Assembly (NCBI GenBank): GCA_037367405.1
Contig: JAZKJV010001865.1
Coordinates: 992,001-1,056,000 of the forward strand
Length of the DNA stretch: 64,000 bases
Direction: 5' to 3'
Source: Ottelia alismoides
Taxonomy: Eukaryota > Streptophyta > Magnoliopsida > Alismatales > Hydrocharitaceae
The notes below the pieces were generated by a model. It did not search any database and was not told where the DNA came from. It was given only the letters and a program-made list of their open reading frames with translations. Numbering within the stretch: position 1 is the first letter of the stretch; every line of letters starts with the position of its first letter. Of the stretch, positions 24,880-38,500 are shown piece after piece. A program made the position numbers and the translations under genes.

Positions 24880-26340
24880 GGAATGGGAAACTAAAAGGAC
24901 AATTAAAGATGAAACAACCATACCTCTTCAAATTAGTTTGAGGATGGATTCCATGTGTCAGTTAAGTCTGACAATGATCTTACTTCATGTGATGAAGCTT
25001 ATGAAGATCAAGACATGGAAAGATGGTTGTTAGTAATAAAGTCTAAAGTAGACTTCATATACAAGTGTTGTATAAGGACCCTCGAGAGTCCATCTATAAA
25101 GGTAAGACCCACTAAGGTGTAAATGGATCTTCAAGAGATAGATGGAACCTAATGAGAAGGTAGGAACCTTTAAAGCACGACTCGTATCCTCAAGATACAC
25201 ATGAAGAGAAGACATTGCTTGCAATGAGACTTGCTCTTCAATGGCCTTTCTTAAACACATTAGAATATTGCTAACTATAGCTACACAACTTGACTATGAC
25301 ATCTTCAAGATGTGAGTCAAGATTGCATTCCTCTATGAATACCGCTCTGAGGATATTAATATGAAGTAGCCCCAGGTCTTTGTAGTTGAGGAAAGAAAGG
25401 TGTACCAGCTAAGGAACTCCGTCTATGGACTCAAATAAGCTTCTTGTAGTTGGGAACACTGGATTTGATGAAATTATAAATGTTATGATTTCAGATAGAA
25501 TCTTGATGAACCATGTGAAGCTCAGTGGGAGTACCATTGTGTTCATCATGCTAAATGTAGATGACATCCTAATCATTTGGAATGATATAAGGATGATAAT
25601 AAGTGTTTTATAATCTGTTATCCCATACCTTGAGATATGATCTCAAGGATACCTCTTAGATCTTAGTTCTGAAGTTGTTCAGAATTAAAAAAAAAGATGG
25701 TATTGGGACCGCCAAATTAGTGGTACACCTTGGACATTTCCATTCTCTGGAAAGTACCAAGAAATTTTTATTTCCCTCAAGATATGGTACTAACCAATCT
25801 AAAGGGATAGGATCTTAAAGAGTTGAGGATGTGAATACCAAAGCTATATGCCCTAGTGCGTCAGCTGTGGTAAACTCAGTGTATGCTAGATATGTACAAA
25901 AGCCAAATGTCTGCCATGTAGTGATATATTTTTACTAATCCTATTATGGAGATAAAACACTTGATTACAGTAATAAAAATATCATAAAAGAGGATAAGAC
26001 TTTAGAGATAGTGATCTCTAAGTCTTATCTTCAAGAAATTAATACTTTATAGGAGGTGATATATAAGGTCTTAACTGCGGATAGTGTAGGTGATAGAGAT
26101 TTCCTGAAATAAGGGTATTCTGATATGGATAATGGAAATACAAGTTATAATAATTATTGAGTTGTAGTGTCAGAGGACACTATAATTGACAATATTGACT
26201 ATTGGTTGCATAAGATGCAACATTCGCATTGGATGCGAGCACTGTAACTATGAGATATGCATATGTCGTAAAAGGACTTGGCGTAGTTTCTTAGGAACAG
26301 GGTGACTGATCAACTTACCTAACTATTTTTCTAAATAACC
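24880..26340 (+). pseudogene. Reverse transcriptase-RNase H remnant, copia A
   Basis: 'W…VIKSKVDFIYKCC' (about 25020-25070) and WIFKR (near 25127) open the RT. NSVYGLK-stop-ASCSWE lies at about 25410-25450. LNVDDILIIWND (25551-25586) is the catalytic motif with N in place of Y. PSASAVVNSVYARYVQKPNV (about 25853-25910) marks the end of RT. The RNase H part up to 26340 has many stops. Confidence 0.82.
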
Positions 26341-26398
26341 TACGAGTGTCACATGAGTGTGTGTTTAAAGATTAACCCATTAATGGCTCTATAGGCTA

Positions 26399-26408
26399 GT
26401 GGGAGATT
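26399..26408 (+). promoter_or_regulatory. Polypurine tract, copia A
   Basis: 'agtgggagat' immediately before the LTR start tttggacatgc. It resembles the common plant copia junction 'AGTGGGAGAT/TGTTGGA'. Confidence 0.65.
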
Positions 26409-29065
26409 TTTGGACATGCGAGCCCACAATGAGCCATTATGCAATAAATTTTATTGCGAATATCATTCCCTGATCTGAAATGAAGAATAATTAATTTTCA
26501 TAATAAGTCCCTTAGTAAAATTAGGATTATATTCCATGACCATCTTAATGATCATACAATTGTTGATTCAATTATTGAATCATAGAGGCCGATGCTTAGA
26601 TGAATATCTAAAGAGTTAGATTGAGGACTCATAAAGCACCATCAAATGATTGTTAAGAGAAGATATCATGCCTGAGAAGGAGATGGGAATCCTTTCTCTA
26701 AAAGCTAATATCTAACCGAACTATTGATGATGGTCCTCTACATAGGAATAGAGATTCGAAGGTGTTGGATAAGTTAGGTCAAAGAGTTGACGTAACGAGA
26801 TCGAGATAACCAAAAACTTATGTTGAATGCTGTCATGATATTGGCACACATCCTCTGATCGGAGACAAATGTGTTAATACATGTCTGAGTATGTACATTT
26901 GGCAGACCAATAGTTTGATTACCTAATCAAGGTCTAAACACCAGTGCGCTGGTGTACATATAAGGGCATATGAGTAATATGATCTCCCAAAAGGATCATA
27001 CATGTTCAGTTATTGAACCGGAATACAAGAGCTCACTCGTGAGATATTGGGAAGAATCAAATTCCGTGCATGGACGTCTCTCTTTAGAAGCTTGATTGAA
27101 TTTGTAAGGTTTGATATTTTGCTTTTGGAAAGTATATGATCAAATCCTCAGTATGATATTTTCTTTTGGAAAGTATTTGATCGATACCAACTCTCAACGA
27201 TCGAATGAGAAACTTAAGGACAAAACTCTAAAGGAGACAATCTAAAAGAGATCTAAAATTTTGGGTTTAATCTGGGTCTTCCAATATGCAGGATGTACAT
27301 GTATTATGAATACCTGAGGTTGTTGTTATCATAAACAATTGTGCAACCCTAAAGCTTCCATTCCAAGGGAGTGATGAAACGAGTTTGGATTTTACTGACT
27401 CCTCTTAGTAGAGAAGTGATTTGATCTTGGCCCAAGTGGTGGACATTTATCTGAATGTGATTCATATGCAATGAGACGATTAGACTTGCGACCTAGATTT
27501 AATCAAGTATCTATGAGAGGTCCGCAAGATATGGATTTGAGATGTGATCTCAATATCCAAGTCATTATACATGGAACAATACAATCGCATTGTCCTTATC
27601 TTCATGTATCCGCGGAGAAAGTACATTATCCTTGAAAGAGTTCAAGGATAATTTCACTATTGATATATGTATCCGAACATTGAGAAATGGATAATTAAAT
27701 GTGATTTAATTATCATGAATAATATGAATTTGATTCATATTATAAGGAAAGTTATTGAAGATAATTAAATGTCATTTACCTATCAGAAATGTAAATAATG
27801 TGAATGTGATTCATAATATTTGGGCACATGAGAATAGAGGTCAAAGATAATTATATGTGATTTAATTGTCAAGGATATAGTTAATGTGGATAGCACTATC
27901 CATATTAATCATATATATTATAAATGTGATTTATAATATATAAGATAGAGCTATTTGTAAATAACATTTACAAATTAAATGTTGATGTGAATTGGATTCA
28001 CATGGGACAATGAATTGAAATTGTACTTTACATATAACTTTGGGTTGTGATTGTGATTCACACATTTCCAATGACATGATTGCATGTTCACAAAATAAAT
28101 TGGATTTATTTTTGTGAAATAATTTGTAATAAAAGTTGTTGCCAAAATAATGGAGAAATACATGGAATATTGGATTCCATGTAATATGTGAAGGATGCTT
28201 CCTTCCTAATAAGGAGTTGGGACAGCCACCAAGTCCTTATAGGGTTCATGGTCGTCTCCCCCCCCCTTATGGAAGTAGGCTAACCTCCATCCTATTTCTA
28301 CAAGGGAGATTGATTTGATTAAAATTAATTTATATTGATCATTGTTCAAAATAATTTTAATTAAAATTAAAATAATTGTTGTTGTGTTTTACAACAAAAT
28401 CATGGCCATTGGAAGAAACACAAATCAATCTCATCCACTGGATTTGTGTGAACATGGATTGGGATCCATGGACTCCCAAAATACTATATAAGAAGAGCCA
28501 CCCCTTGCTCTTCATAGTTACAACAACAAAAGATACAACATATGCTCTCTCTCTTATTCTCCGTACGTCATCTCTCTCTCATTGTGGCTGTCCACCATGG
28601 AGCCCTAGAGAGAGTTGCCATCGTTGAAGCATCGTGGTTATGCTGTCGGATTGTTTGCTCGTGGATCTCTGTCTCTTTAGGTGCACCTCGCTCGTGAAGA
28701 AGACATGGGATCTCGTGTGATGACATCGGGAGATTCGATGCTTGAATTATCAACATAGATTGCGAGAAGCACACGTTTCATCAAAAGGCTCGCAAGCGTC
28801 TCCTCCGTCGGATCGGACTTGAGACAAGAGGTCCATTCGTCTAGATCCTCAATCGCAACCATGCTTCTTAAACCTAATATTTTTTTGTGGTTTAGATGAA
28901 ATGATTCGAGAAGTGTTCTTGGATCATGTGGTTTCATCGGATTAAAATTTTAAATTCTGCTACCTCGAGCACTAGTGCGACTTGTCACTCTCGATCGCAT
29001 ACGATGTGATGCTCACGCTTCTGTGGTATGCTTTGGTGCATCGAGAAGTGTTCTTGGATCATGTG
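26409..29065 (+). repeat. 3' LTR of copia A (last few tens of bases replaced)
   Basis: It starts ttggacatgcgagccc, like tgttggacatgcaggccc at 35579. It is collinear with 18880-20960 from 26965 onward and has a TATA box at 28485-28492. After 29040 it does not finish normally. A 25-bp segment identical to 28906-28930 recurs at 29041-29065, and LTR sequence of a second copy begins. Confidence 0.75.
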
Positions 29066-29068
29066 AAT

Positions 29069-29186
29069 ACTTGTTTGATTTACATTTTATTTTGAGTTGT
29101 GAATGTGATTCACAAATTTTACAATGAACTTGTTTGATTTACATTTTATTTTGAGTTGTGAATGTGATTCACAAATTTTACAATGA
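29069..29186 (+). repeat. Exact 59-bp tandem duplication at the copia A/B junction
   Basis: 'acttgtttgatttacatttt' starts at 29069 and again at 29128. The two 59-bp units appear identical. The same segment is single in the other LTRs (for example near 37190). Confidence 0.92.
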
Positions 29187-30122
29187 CATGATTGTAATAT
29201 TTACAAAATAATTATGAATTATTTTATAGAATAATTTACAACAAGTGTTGTTGTAAATATTGGAGATTTCCATGGAATAATGTCACCTTCCTACTTAGGA
29301 GGGTGGAGGGCCACCAACTCCCATTAGGAAAGGTTGGTCGTCCCTCCCCCTCTTATGGATGGAGGCAATCTCCATTCCATGAACCTCCATGGATTATTGA
29401 TTTAATTTGGTATTAATTTATATTGATTTTTCTTGTTGTGATTTTACAACAAAATCTTGGCCATTTAAAGAAGCACAAAACAATCTCATCCATTAATTTT
29501 GTGTAGTACATAGATTGTGATCCATGGACTCCCAAATACTATATAAGAAGAGGCACCCCGTGCTTTTCAAGTTACAACAAGAGAACAACATATGCTCTCT
29601 CTCTATCTCTATCTATCTATCTCTACACATCTTCGCTCTCTCTCAACTTGTAGTCGTCCACCATGGTACCCTAGAGAGAGTCGCCATCGCTGCAGCATCG
29701 TCGTTCTACTATCGGATTATTTGCTCGCAGATCTCCGTCTGCTTCGGTGAACCTCGCTCATGAAGAACATGTCGGGTCTTGTCTGACGAGATCAGGAGAT
29801 TGGTCGCTTGGATCATCAACATGGATTGTGAGAAGCACATGTTTCATCAATGCGCTCGCAAGCGTCTCCTCTGTCGGATAGTTCTTGAGACAGGAGGTCT
29901 CTTCGTTTAGAGACTCGATTGCAACCACATTTCAAGAGGTAAACCTAATACTTGTTTGTGATTAAATGAAATGATCTGAGTTCATCGATCATGTGGTTTT
30001 ATCGGATTAAAATTTTAAGATTTTGCTGCCTCGAGCAATAAGTACAACTAGTCACTCCTGATCGCATACAATGCGATCATTACGCTTCCATGATGCACTA
30101 AATGATTTTTCCATATACTTCA
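29128..30122 (+). repeat. 5' LTR of copia B, 3' part only
   Basis: It matches 37190-37674 and the 3' end of the copia A 5' LTR. TATATAAG lies at 29540-29547 and the end is …tatacttca. Its sequence is closer to the LTR at 35579-37674 than to copy A, as expected for the same element. Confidence 0.78.
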
Positions 30123-30124
30123 AG

Positions 30125-30137
30125 TGGTATCAAAGCC
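30125..30137 (+). other. Primer-binding site for initiator tRNA-Met, copia B
   Basis: TGGTATCAAAGCC, one mismatch to the usual TGGTATCAGAGCC, two bases after the LTR end. Confidence 0.85.
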
Positions 30138-31815
30138 ACGTTGGAGGTTTAGATACGACTCACAAACCTAGGACTACTTGGGCTCATTCGAGTTTGTGAA
30201 ATTTTATCGTGTTTTCTTCACGTAGCTTTGTTTTGTAAGATTCTTTCTCCATGTTTATACTGTTTAAATACAAAATTATCACTTGTATTATGTTCCCCAT
30301 TAAATAAGGAAACTTTGGGATTTGATTTTATGTGATTTGTAATCCTTTTGCTCAAGTTATGATCATTTATTGAACATGTATCCACTATTTCGGGGATGGG
30401 ATATCTTGACGCATTTAAATAGTTATTTAAGATTTTGAAAACCCTAGAAATGTGTGCAAATCACTTGGGTTCTGTTGTAAATCAAATTAGCAACTATGGA
30501 AACTTATTTTTCATGTTTTGGATTTAAATTAATTGGAATATGCTAATTTTGGTAAGTGAGGGTCATTGTTGAAAATTACTTTCCTAATCAAGAACCTTGT
30601 AATTGCCATTTAATCAATTAGTTAAATTCATGGTTAATTTCCAGAAAAAGTTATTGATGAATATCTATGAAATGTTTCATGATGATTATTTCCTTAAATG
30701 ACATTGTCATAACTAAATATGATAAGATAATTAGTCTTGATCACAAATTGGTTACAACAATTCCGATAAACAATGTTGCTTGAATAGGATTGGAAATTTG
30801 TTTAGCAAAATACTTATAATATTATCAAAAGGATTTTGATGAATATTATATATGGTATAACTTTGGTTGAAAGACTGATTATCATCTCAAGTAAAAAATG
30901 ATCAATTCACATTATCCTGATCTTAGGAGGATATGGTGTCTAGTCGGGGAGTGTTGGGGTAGCAGGGTGCTCCGTGAGCTGTCAGTCCCATTCCCGTCGG
31001 TACTGGCCATGACAACATGTAAGGAAGGGATAATTTTTGAAGGAATCATTTTGTTTTTTCTAATTATTAAAATTCAAAAAATACATATTTGAGATAATAC
31101 CATAATTCTAGTAACAATAAAGAATGTTTGTTGGATATTAATTGTATCATTGATTTAATGTGGTAAATTAATTGGTGTCCAATTAAAATTAAAACACTCT
31201 ATTATGAATAGAGTTGTTTTCCCTTGGAAGAATTAATCATAATGAATATGATTCATAATTATTAATTAGAATTTGAACACGATATGGAGGATCACATAAG
31301 TGACATCCATGATCTCCCATCAAAGCGAAGGATTCCATCGCCAGGGATTATATGTAGGGCATGCTTGTCCGAAGTAATAGCTCCTGCATGGAAGCGCATC
31401 TGGATAGGGCTCCTTGCTTCTCGAAAGAGTAAGGTTGTATGCATACTGACCCTAATATCGGGTCCTCATATTAATTGGCCGATATTGGAGTACACATAAT
31501 GAGTTTTATTCCTGTCTACAATTGGTTCAATTAATGATGGGTCAACGTCACTTTAGGGGTGGTGGGCTCGGGTGTTAAAGACTGAATTGGTAATGCAAGT
31601 TGGACTTGCAAGGTGGAATGTGTTCCTACTTTTTTTATCTGAGTTACAGGTTCTCATATTATTGGGATGTGACAAAGATAAGAAAGCAGATCCTGGATCT
31701 TGCTTGAGATAGTGGTAAGTATATCTCTTACATTGAAAGTGATTAAGGGAATGAACTCTCAGTGTTGACAAGGAAAGACAACTTTCATATAAAAAAATTC
31801 CTAAATCAAAGTAAA

Positions 31816-31864
<49 letters not shown>

Positions 31865-32190
31865 TTTCTTATTTCAATAACTCTTGTTAAACCCACTCAA
31901 TAATAACGAGTAAAATATCATGTATTGGATCCGTGATCAAGATATTGTACTTGTAATTAGACACATAATGTATGCGGTTGCACTGTGCAAGTTTCCTCAT
32001 AATTATGAGGAATGACAACTAAATAGACAATAGGACAACAACCTAGGGTTTGTGTGTCTCTATAGTCTTCATCTCTCATTGAGTGTCCTTTGGAAATATC
32101 ATGCCGATGATGATCGTAATTATCAAATAATCCTTATAAAATCTAATAAGATGTTTCTGGCATACATATATGCTCATAACTTTTAATCAT
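30138..32190 (+). other. Long leader of copia B
   Basis: It is collinear with 21005-23060. It contains the conserved frames at 30898-31092 and 31284-31499 (see copia A leader) and a TA microsatellite at 31819-31860. No recognised protein family. Confidence 0.5.
31819..31860 (+). repeat. (TA)21 microsatellite
   Basis: An uninterrupted 42-bp TA run. In copia A the equivalent place holds tgtgtgtgtatatg (about 22689). In copia C the element is truncated at this very point. Confidence 0.97.
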
Positions 32191-32209
32191 GAATGGCATG
32201 GTTCTTTGC

Positions 32210-32960
32210 ATTATGCAGAATGGTGGCTCAAAAAGAGATTATGTATTCAAAATGTTTGAATACCTACCTGAATCAAAGTCTTAAAGAGTTGAGATGTATG
32301 TGGATATGATGAGTGTTATCATTCTACTATCTACTTAAGTCATTCATGAAGCTTGATAATAATCATACTGTATGAATTGAATGAAGCTTGTATCAATGTT
32401 TAGATACTCTTATAATGAAATCCTTTGAATTCAACATAAAAGATCCTTTGTCTTAAGCAATGGTTCTTTATAGATGAAGGGAGCATAGTGGAAGCATGGT
32501 TGGACCCAAGTAAGAAGGAAAGTTAAAGAGTTGACTGTACTTCTATGACTTCCATATGACATCCAAATAGTTGGATGAATGCCAATACTGCAACAAGCTG
32601 ATGTTTTGATAGTCTGACTATTAAGTCTATCTAGAATCCTTAGAGATTCGGATAGTGCATCGGAATAATCTACAATCTACATATAATCATTGAAATTGAC
32701 ATACTTATTTGATAAATCAAAGTCTGATGATTGTTTCTCATTCTTCTAATAACACTTGCAATTGGTTGCATATGTTTTAGAAGACTAGAAATTTCGATCT
32801 TAAGGTTTAATAGTCATCAACATGGATATTGACGCAATTGTTGCAACAATCTCTATTGGATAGATAGACTTCATAATTTTAGTGGGAGAGTCCTTAGTCT
32901 TAGAGAATGACTCTATGACCTACATATTAGAATACACTCATTATTTATAAATGTTGAAAA
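32210..32960 (+). pseudogene. gag: gag and protease remnants, copia B
   Basis: This parallels 23080-23830 and includes the decayed zinc knuckle ECQYCNKL followed by stops (about 32575-32610). No active-site motif of the protease is readable. Confidence 0.5.
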
Positions 32961-33119
32961 TAAACATGAATTTTGGAATAGACCTATCATAAAGAGTTAT
33001 GATGTATATATTTTAAATAGTAATATGACATCTGGAGGACTCTACCAAATTAGAAAATTAATGAATTTTTCATTAACATTTCTAATACTGAAAATTAAAC
33101 CTTTTAAGTTCAATAGGAG

Positions 33120-33980
33120 GATGAAGATCATTTGATAATGATCTGGCATTGAGTCTTGGACATATGTCTGTTAATGAGATCACCAGACTACTAAGAGATG
33201 AAACTTTAGAGTATCTAAAATTTCAAATCTTACGTACTTGTGAATATTGTATTCAAAGTAAAATGTTCAATACACCATTCTATGAGAATGGTGTAAGGTG
33301 TCAAGGTATTCAGGATCTCATACATATTGATGTATGTGGATCATCTATATCATAATAAACATTATGGATATGTGATATCTATTGGTGTTATTTGTGATAT
33401 GAGATTTCTTCCATTCACCTTAGAAAGCATTAAAATGTTCAAAGATTTCACAATTTTGGTTTAGATTAAAATTTTGAAGGAAGATGAAATGAATTTGATT
33501 TAACTTAGTTATCAAGTACCTTTTAGAAGAATTCAAGGAATACCTTATGGAGATAGGGATAGCATTCCTACGTCACTACTCTTGATATGCCTAAACTCAA
33601 TAGAGTTTCAGGGAGATATAATTGATCATATGTGGCATGATTTGATCAATGATGAATCTTAGCATAATTATCTCTAAGTTTCCCGGTATATATTTAGTAG
33701 AGACTACAATATATATCCTTAAAAGGTTCCATGTAAATTTGTACCTAAACATCCTCATAAGTTATGATTTGGAACAAAGCCTGGTGTTGGACACTTGAGA
33801 ATTTAGGGTTGCTTGGTCCATAATATTATCATGGATGCAAGTAAGCTAGAATCTAGCACAAGAGAGTACTACATCATTAGGAAAATAAAGGATGGTATTG
33901 GATACCTACTTTATGACCTTGAGATTCTTAAAGATTTTATCTCTAAGTATATGATTCTTAGAGGATGATGACTTTCTTGA
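33120..33980 (+). pseudogene. Gag-pre-integrase and integrase remnant, copia B
   Basis: The best preserved copy. The 33149-33355 frame reads SLGHMSVNEITRLLRDETLE, then TCEYCIQSKM and DLIHIDVCGSS, a clear gag-pre-integrase zinc-binding segment with both Cys of C-X2-C. Further on are EEFKEYLMEIGI (about 33515-33560) and HLRIWGCLVH-like sequence (about 33795-33830, one stop), then KLESSTRE and GIGYLLYDLEIL (33845-33935). The middle of the catalytic core is missing. Confidence 0.82.
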
Positions 33981-34109
33981 GAATCAAGATAAAAAATGAA
34001 GTGAAGGAACTGATTTAATCTTGAAAAGATAATGAGGCTCCTAAAATCGGAAACTAAAAGGACAATTAAAGATGAAACACTCATAGCTATTCAAATGAGT
34101 TCGAGGATG

Positions 34110-35480
34110 GATTACATGTGTTTGTTAAGTTTGACAATGATCTTACTTCATGAGATGAAGCTTCTGAAGATCATGATGTGGAAAGATGGATGTTAGTAAT
34201 AAAGTCTAATGTAAACTTCATATAAAAGTGTTGTATATGGAGCCTCGAGGATCCACCTATATGGGTAAGACCTGTTAAGGTGTAAATGGATCATCAAGAG
34301 AAAGAGGGAACCTGATTACAAGGTAAAGACCTTCAAAGCACGACTTCTATCCTCAAGATACACACTGAAGAGAAGACATCTCTTGCGGTAAGACTTGCTT
34401 TTTTAGTGACCATGCTGAAATCATCATAAAATTGCTAGCTATATTTACACAACACGACTATGACTTTTTCAAGATGGAAGTCAACATTGAATTCCTCTAT
34501 AAATACCTCTCCGAGGATATTCAAAATAAGTAGCCCTAGGGATTCATAGTTTAGGAAAGCAAGGTATGCATGATGAAGAACTCTATATATGGACTTAAAT
34601 AAGCTTCTTGTAGTTGGAAAACTAGATCTAATGAAAATATAAATGTTATGATTTCAGATAGAATCTTGACGAACCATGTGAAGCTTCATGGGAGTGCCAT
34701 TGTGTTCATCGTGCTTAACTTAGATGATATTCTAAACATTTAGAATGATATAAGGATAATAATAAGTGTTCTATAGATTGGATATTCCATACATTGAGAT
34801 ATGATCTCAAGGATACGTCTTAGATCTTAGTTTTGAAGTTGTTCAGAAGCATAGAGAAGAGGCATTGGAACCGTCACATTAGTGGTACACCTTGGACATA
34901 TTCCATTTTCTGGAATGTTCAAGAAAGCCTTCTTTCTCTTAAGATATTTTACTAACCTATCTAAAGGGATAACACCTCAAAGAGTTGAGGAAGTGAATGC
35001 TAAAACTTATTGCCCTTGCGCATCAGTTATGAGAAGCTCAGTGCATACAAGATGTGTACAAAAGTCAGAAGTCTGCCATGTAGTGAGAGTTGTAAGCCGT
35101 TAATAATCCTACTATGGAGATAAAACATTTGATTGCAAAAATAACAATATTTTTAAATAGGACAAGACTTTTGAGATAGTGATCTATAAGTCTTATCTCC
35201 AAGAAATTAAGACTTTATTGATGGAGATATAAAAGGTCTTAACTGTGGATACCTTAGGAGATAGAGATCTCCATCAATAAGGGTATTCTGATAAGGATAA
35301 TGGAAAATACACACTGGTTATAGTAATTATTAAGCTGTAGTGTCAAAGACATTCTAACTGACAATATTGAGTATTGGTTGCATAAGATGCAACATTTGCA
35401 CTAGATGTAAGCATTGTTACTAGGAGATATGCAAGTGTTGTAAAAGGACTTGGTGCAGTCTCTTGGGAATAGAGTGACTG
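34110..35480 (+). pseudogene. Reverse transcriptase-RNase H remnant, copia B
   Basis: The order is as in copy A: W(M)LVIKSNVNFI (about 34190-34225), a WIF(K) trace near 34290, NSIYGLK then a stop (about 34580), LNLDDIL (about 34714-34735, catalytic motif), and 'SRYVQKSEVCHVV'-like sequence (34882-35103 frame). Dead by stops. Confidence 0.78.
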
Positions 35481-35566
35481 GTCAACATACCTAGCTATTT
35501 TTCTAAATAACCTATAATGGTCACATGTGTGAGGGTTTAAAGATTAGCCCATTACTGTATCTTTGG

Positions 35567-35578
35567 GTTAGGGGAGAG
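35567..35578 (+). promoter_or_regulatory. Polypurine tract, copia B
   Basis: 'ttaggggagagt' before the LTR start gttggacatgc. Confidence 0.65.
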
Positions 35579-37674
35579 TGTTGGACATGCAGGCCCACGA
35601 CGAGCCAATATGCAATGAATGTCATTGCAAATATCATTCCCTGATCTAAAATGAAGAATAATTATTATGCATAATTGGTCCCTTAGTACAATTAGCATTA
35701 TGTACCATGGCCGTTTTAATAATCATAAACTGTAGATTCAATTGTTGAATCATAGAGGCTATTGCTTGGAAGAATGTTTAAAGAGCTAGACTGAGGACTC
35801 CACAAGCATCGTCAAATGATTATTAATAGATGATATCCAGCCTAAGCAGGAGATGACAATCCTTTATCTAAAGGATGATATCTAACTGACCTCTTGATGC
35901 AGGTTCTTTGTATAAGAATAAAGATTCAGAGGTTTAGATAAGATATGTCAAAGAGTTGACGTAACAAGATGGAGATAAGCAAAGACCTATGTCGTATGCT
36001 GTCACGATATAGGAATGAATCCTCTGATCAGAGACATATGTGTTACTATATGTCTGAGTATGTACATTTGGCATACTAAATTGTTGATGACCAAATCAAG
36101 GTCTATACACCGACACGCTGGTGTGCATACAAGAACGCATATGAGTAATACGATCTCTCAAAGGGATCATACAGGTTCATTTACTAATCCGAAAGACATG
36201 AGCTCAGTCATGAGATATTGAGAAGGATTAAATTTTGTCTATGGTCGTCTCGCTTTGGAAGCTTGACTGAATTTTGTAGGTTTGATATATGCATTTAGAA
36301 AGTATATGATGAACAACTAGGTATGATACATGCTTTTTGAAAGTATACAATCGATACCAACTCCCAATAGCCAAATGAGAAACTTTATGATAAAAAACCC
36401 TGAAGGAGACACTTCAAAAGAGATATAAAACTTCAGGTTTAATCTGGGTCTTCCCGTATGCAGGATGTATAGGTATTAGGAATACCTGAGGGAGATATGA
36501 TCATAAATGATTGTATAACCATGATGCTTCCATTCTTATGGAGTGATGAAATGAGTCTGGATTCTATTAACTCCTCTCAGTAGAGAACTTACCTGATCTT
36601 GGTCCAAATGTTGGACATTAATCTGAATGTGATTCATGTGCAATGTGAAGATTAGATTTGCGGTCTTGATTTAATCAAGCATCTATGAGAGGTCCGCAAG
36701 ATCTGGATTTGAGATGTGATCTCAATATTGTATTCCCAATATGTGGGATGTACAACCGACTTGTCCTTATCTCCAAGTATCCGCAGAGAGAGCGCATTAT
36801 CCCTGAAGGAGTTTAAGGATATTTTCACTGTTGATATATGTATCCAAGCATTGAGAAATTGATAATTAGCTGTGATTAAATTATTATGAATAATATGAAT
36901 TTGTTCATACTATGAAGAGAGTTATGTAAGATAAATAAATGTGATTTAATTATCAAAGATGTGAATAAATTGAATGTGATTCATATTATTTGGGCACATG
37001 AGAATAGAGATCCAAGACAATTAAATGTGATTTAATTATCATTGATATGAATAATGTGGATAGCACTATACATATTAATCATATATATTATAAATATGAT
37101 TTATAATATATAAGAGAGAGATATTTGTAAATAAAATTAACGATTTAAATGTTTATGTGAATTGGATTTACATTGGACAATTAATTGAAAATGTAATTTA
37201 CATTTTATTTTAGAATGTGAATGTGATTCACACATTTCTCAATGGCATGATTGCAATATTCATAAAATAATTATGAATTATTTTTGTAGAATAATTTACA
37301 ACAAGTGTTGTAGTAAATATTGGAGATTTTCATAGAATAATGTGATCTTATGAGATTACATGATATTGTCTCCTTCCTACTTGGGAGGGTGGACGGCCAC
37401 CAACTCCCATTAGGAAAGGGTGGCCATCCCACCCCCTCATATGGAAGGAGGCAATCTCCAGTCCAAGAATCTTCGTGCTTGATTGACTTAATTTGGTATT
37501 AATTTATATTGATTTTTCAATATATATTTAATCTAAGTTGAATTAATTGCTGTTGTGTTTTTACAACAAAATCTTGGCCATTCGAAGAAGTACAAATCAA
37601 TCTCATCCATCAATTTTGTGTAGTCTATGGATTGTGATACATGGACTCCCAAAATACTATATTAGAAGAGGCAT
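35579..37674 (+). repeat. 3' LTR of copia B, truncated
   Basis: It starts tgttggacatgc and is collinear with 26409-28495. It stops ten bases after the decayed TATA box (TATATTAG, 37658-37665), where a minus-strand Athila-type LTR end (tgataaatc…) begins at 37675. The missing last 580 bp are not found elsewhere in the window. Confidence 0.8.
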
Positions 37675-38500
37675 TGATAAATCAAAATCCGGCCCGCGGT
37701 TTAGTTGAAGAATAGTTGTCATTGGTGTAGAAGAACCGCGGAGATCGTATTTCAATCGATCGAACAATTTCCAGTTAAAATAGGAGAGATAAAAAGAATG
37801 AAGGGAAAAAGAGTTAGCTTCTCTCCTATTTTATCCTTAAACTAATTATTAACCAGGTAAGTTTCCCTTGGTCGAACTCGAGGAGGCAAAATACCTATAT
37901 CGCAGCTTTTGAGAGAAAGAGAAAATTTCATGATTTTATTTTCTTCTTGAAAAGGCAACAAAATGCTTCAAAGTAGATGCAAATTTAGAAAAATCAAATC
38001 AAGCAAAATACATGACAAAAATCCACGAAAAATATCAACAAACTTTGCTAGGGTAGTTATGTAACTCCCAAGAAAATTCAATGAAAATCGAAGTCCAAAT
38101 TACTTCCAAAATTACCCTACAATACATGGGTAAAAGTGCAAAGAAAAGTATAAATGTCTGTTACAAAAAGGTCCCTTCCAGCGACTAAATTGTAAAAAAA
38201 CTAAATGTTTTGCCTTTAGGTCTCTTTGCGGGTACCTAAATGCAAATCTTGAAAACTACTAGAGCGGGCTTTAGTTTTTGGATGTCTGTTGGGTTTGATA
38301 TGCAAAATTTCCACCACTTTGCGTTCAACAGCCAAGATTAGAATGCACGCGCAGATCTCGGTCGTCCAATACAGACACGTGGTGCAAGACTGTATGCCTG
38401 GGTGTTCTTGGCTATTCTTCCCCCTTCTTGCAGATGTAGTGGTGGTGCCTTCTTCTCTGACTTCCCTTCAGTGAACGTTGAGCGGTATTTTCTGGGTTTT
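37675..38500 (-). mobile_element. Minus-strand Athila-type LTR end fragment
   Basis: Read on the minus strand it ends …gattttgatttatca, like an LTR terminus (…CA). Further in (about 37850-37900) it has 'cctcctcgagttcgacc' type sequence, similar to the U5 block of the neighbouring LTR near 38640. An 8-bp inverted repeat CCGCGGTT/AACCGCGG lies at 37694-37701 and 37734-37741. It may be the end of a separate LTR from the one beginning at 38500, because two U5-like blocks are present. No coding sequence. Confidence 0.45.

Larger units (their letters stand above)
18880..29065 (+). mobile_element. Ty1/copia retrotransposon A, decayed
   Basis: Order: 5' LTR (front missing), tRNA-iMet primer site, long leader, gag, protease, gag-pre-integrase/integrase, RT, RNase H, polypurine tract, 3' LTR. 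Integrase before RT is the copia order. All coding segments carry stops and frameshifts. It is collinear with copy B (29069-37674) and copy C (61206-64000). These three are clearly one family, diverged by many substitutions. Confidence 0.85.
29069..37674 (+). mobile_element. Ty1/copia retrotransposon B, decayed
   Basis: This has only the last kilobase of its 5' LTR, then primer site, leader, gag, protease trace, integrase, RT and RNase H remnants, polypurine tract and a 3' LTR cut just after the TATA box. It is collinear with copy A over about 6 kb. Confidence 0.85.
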
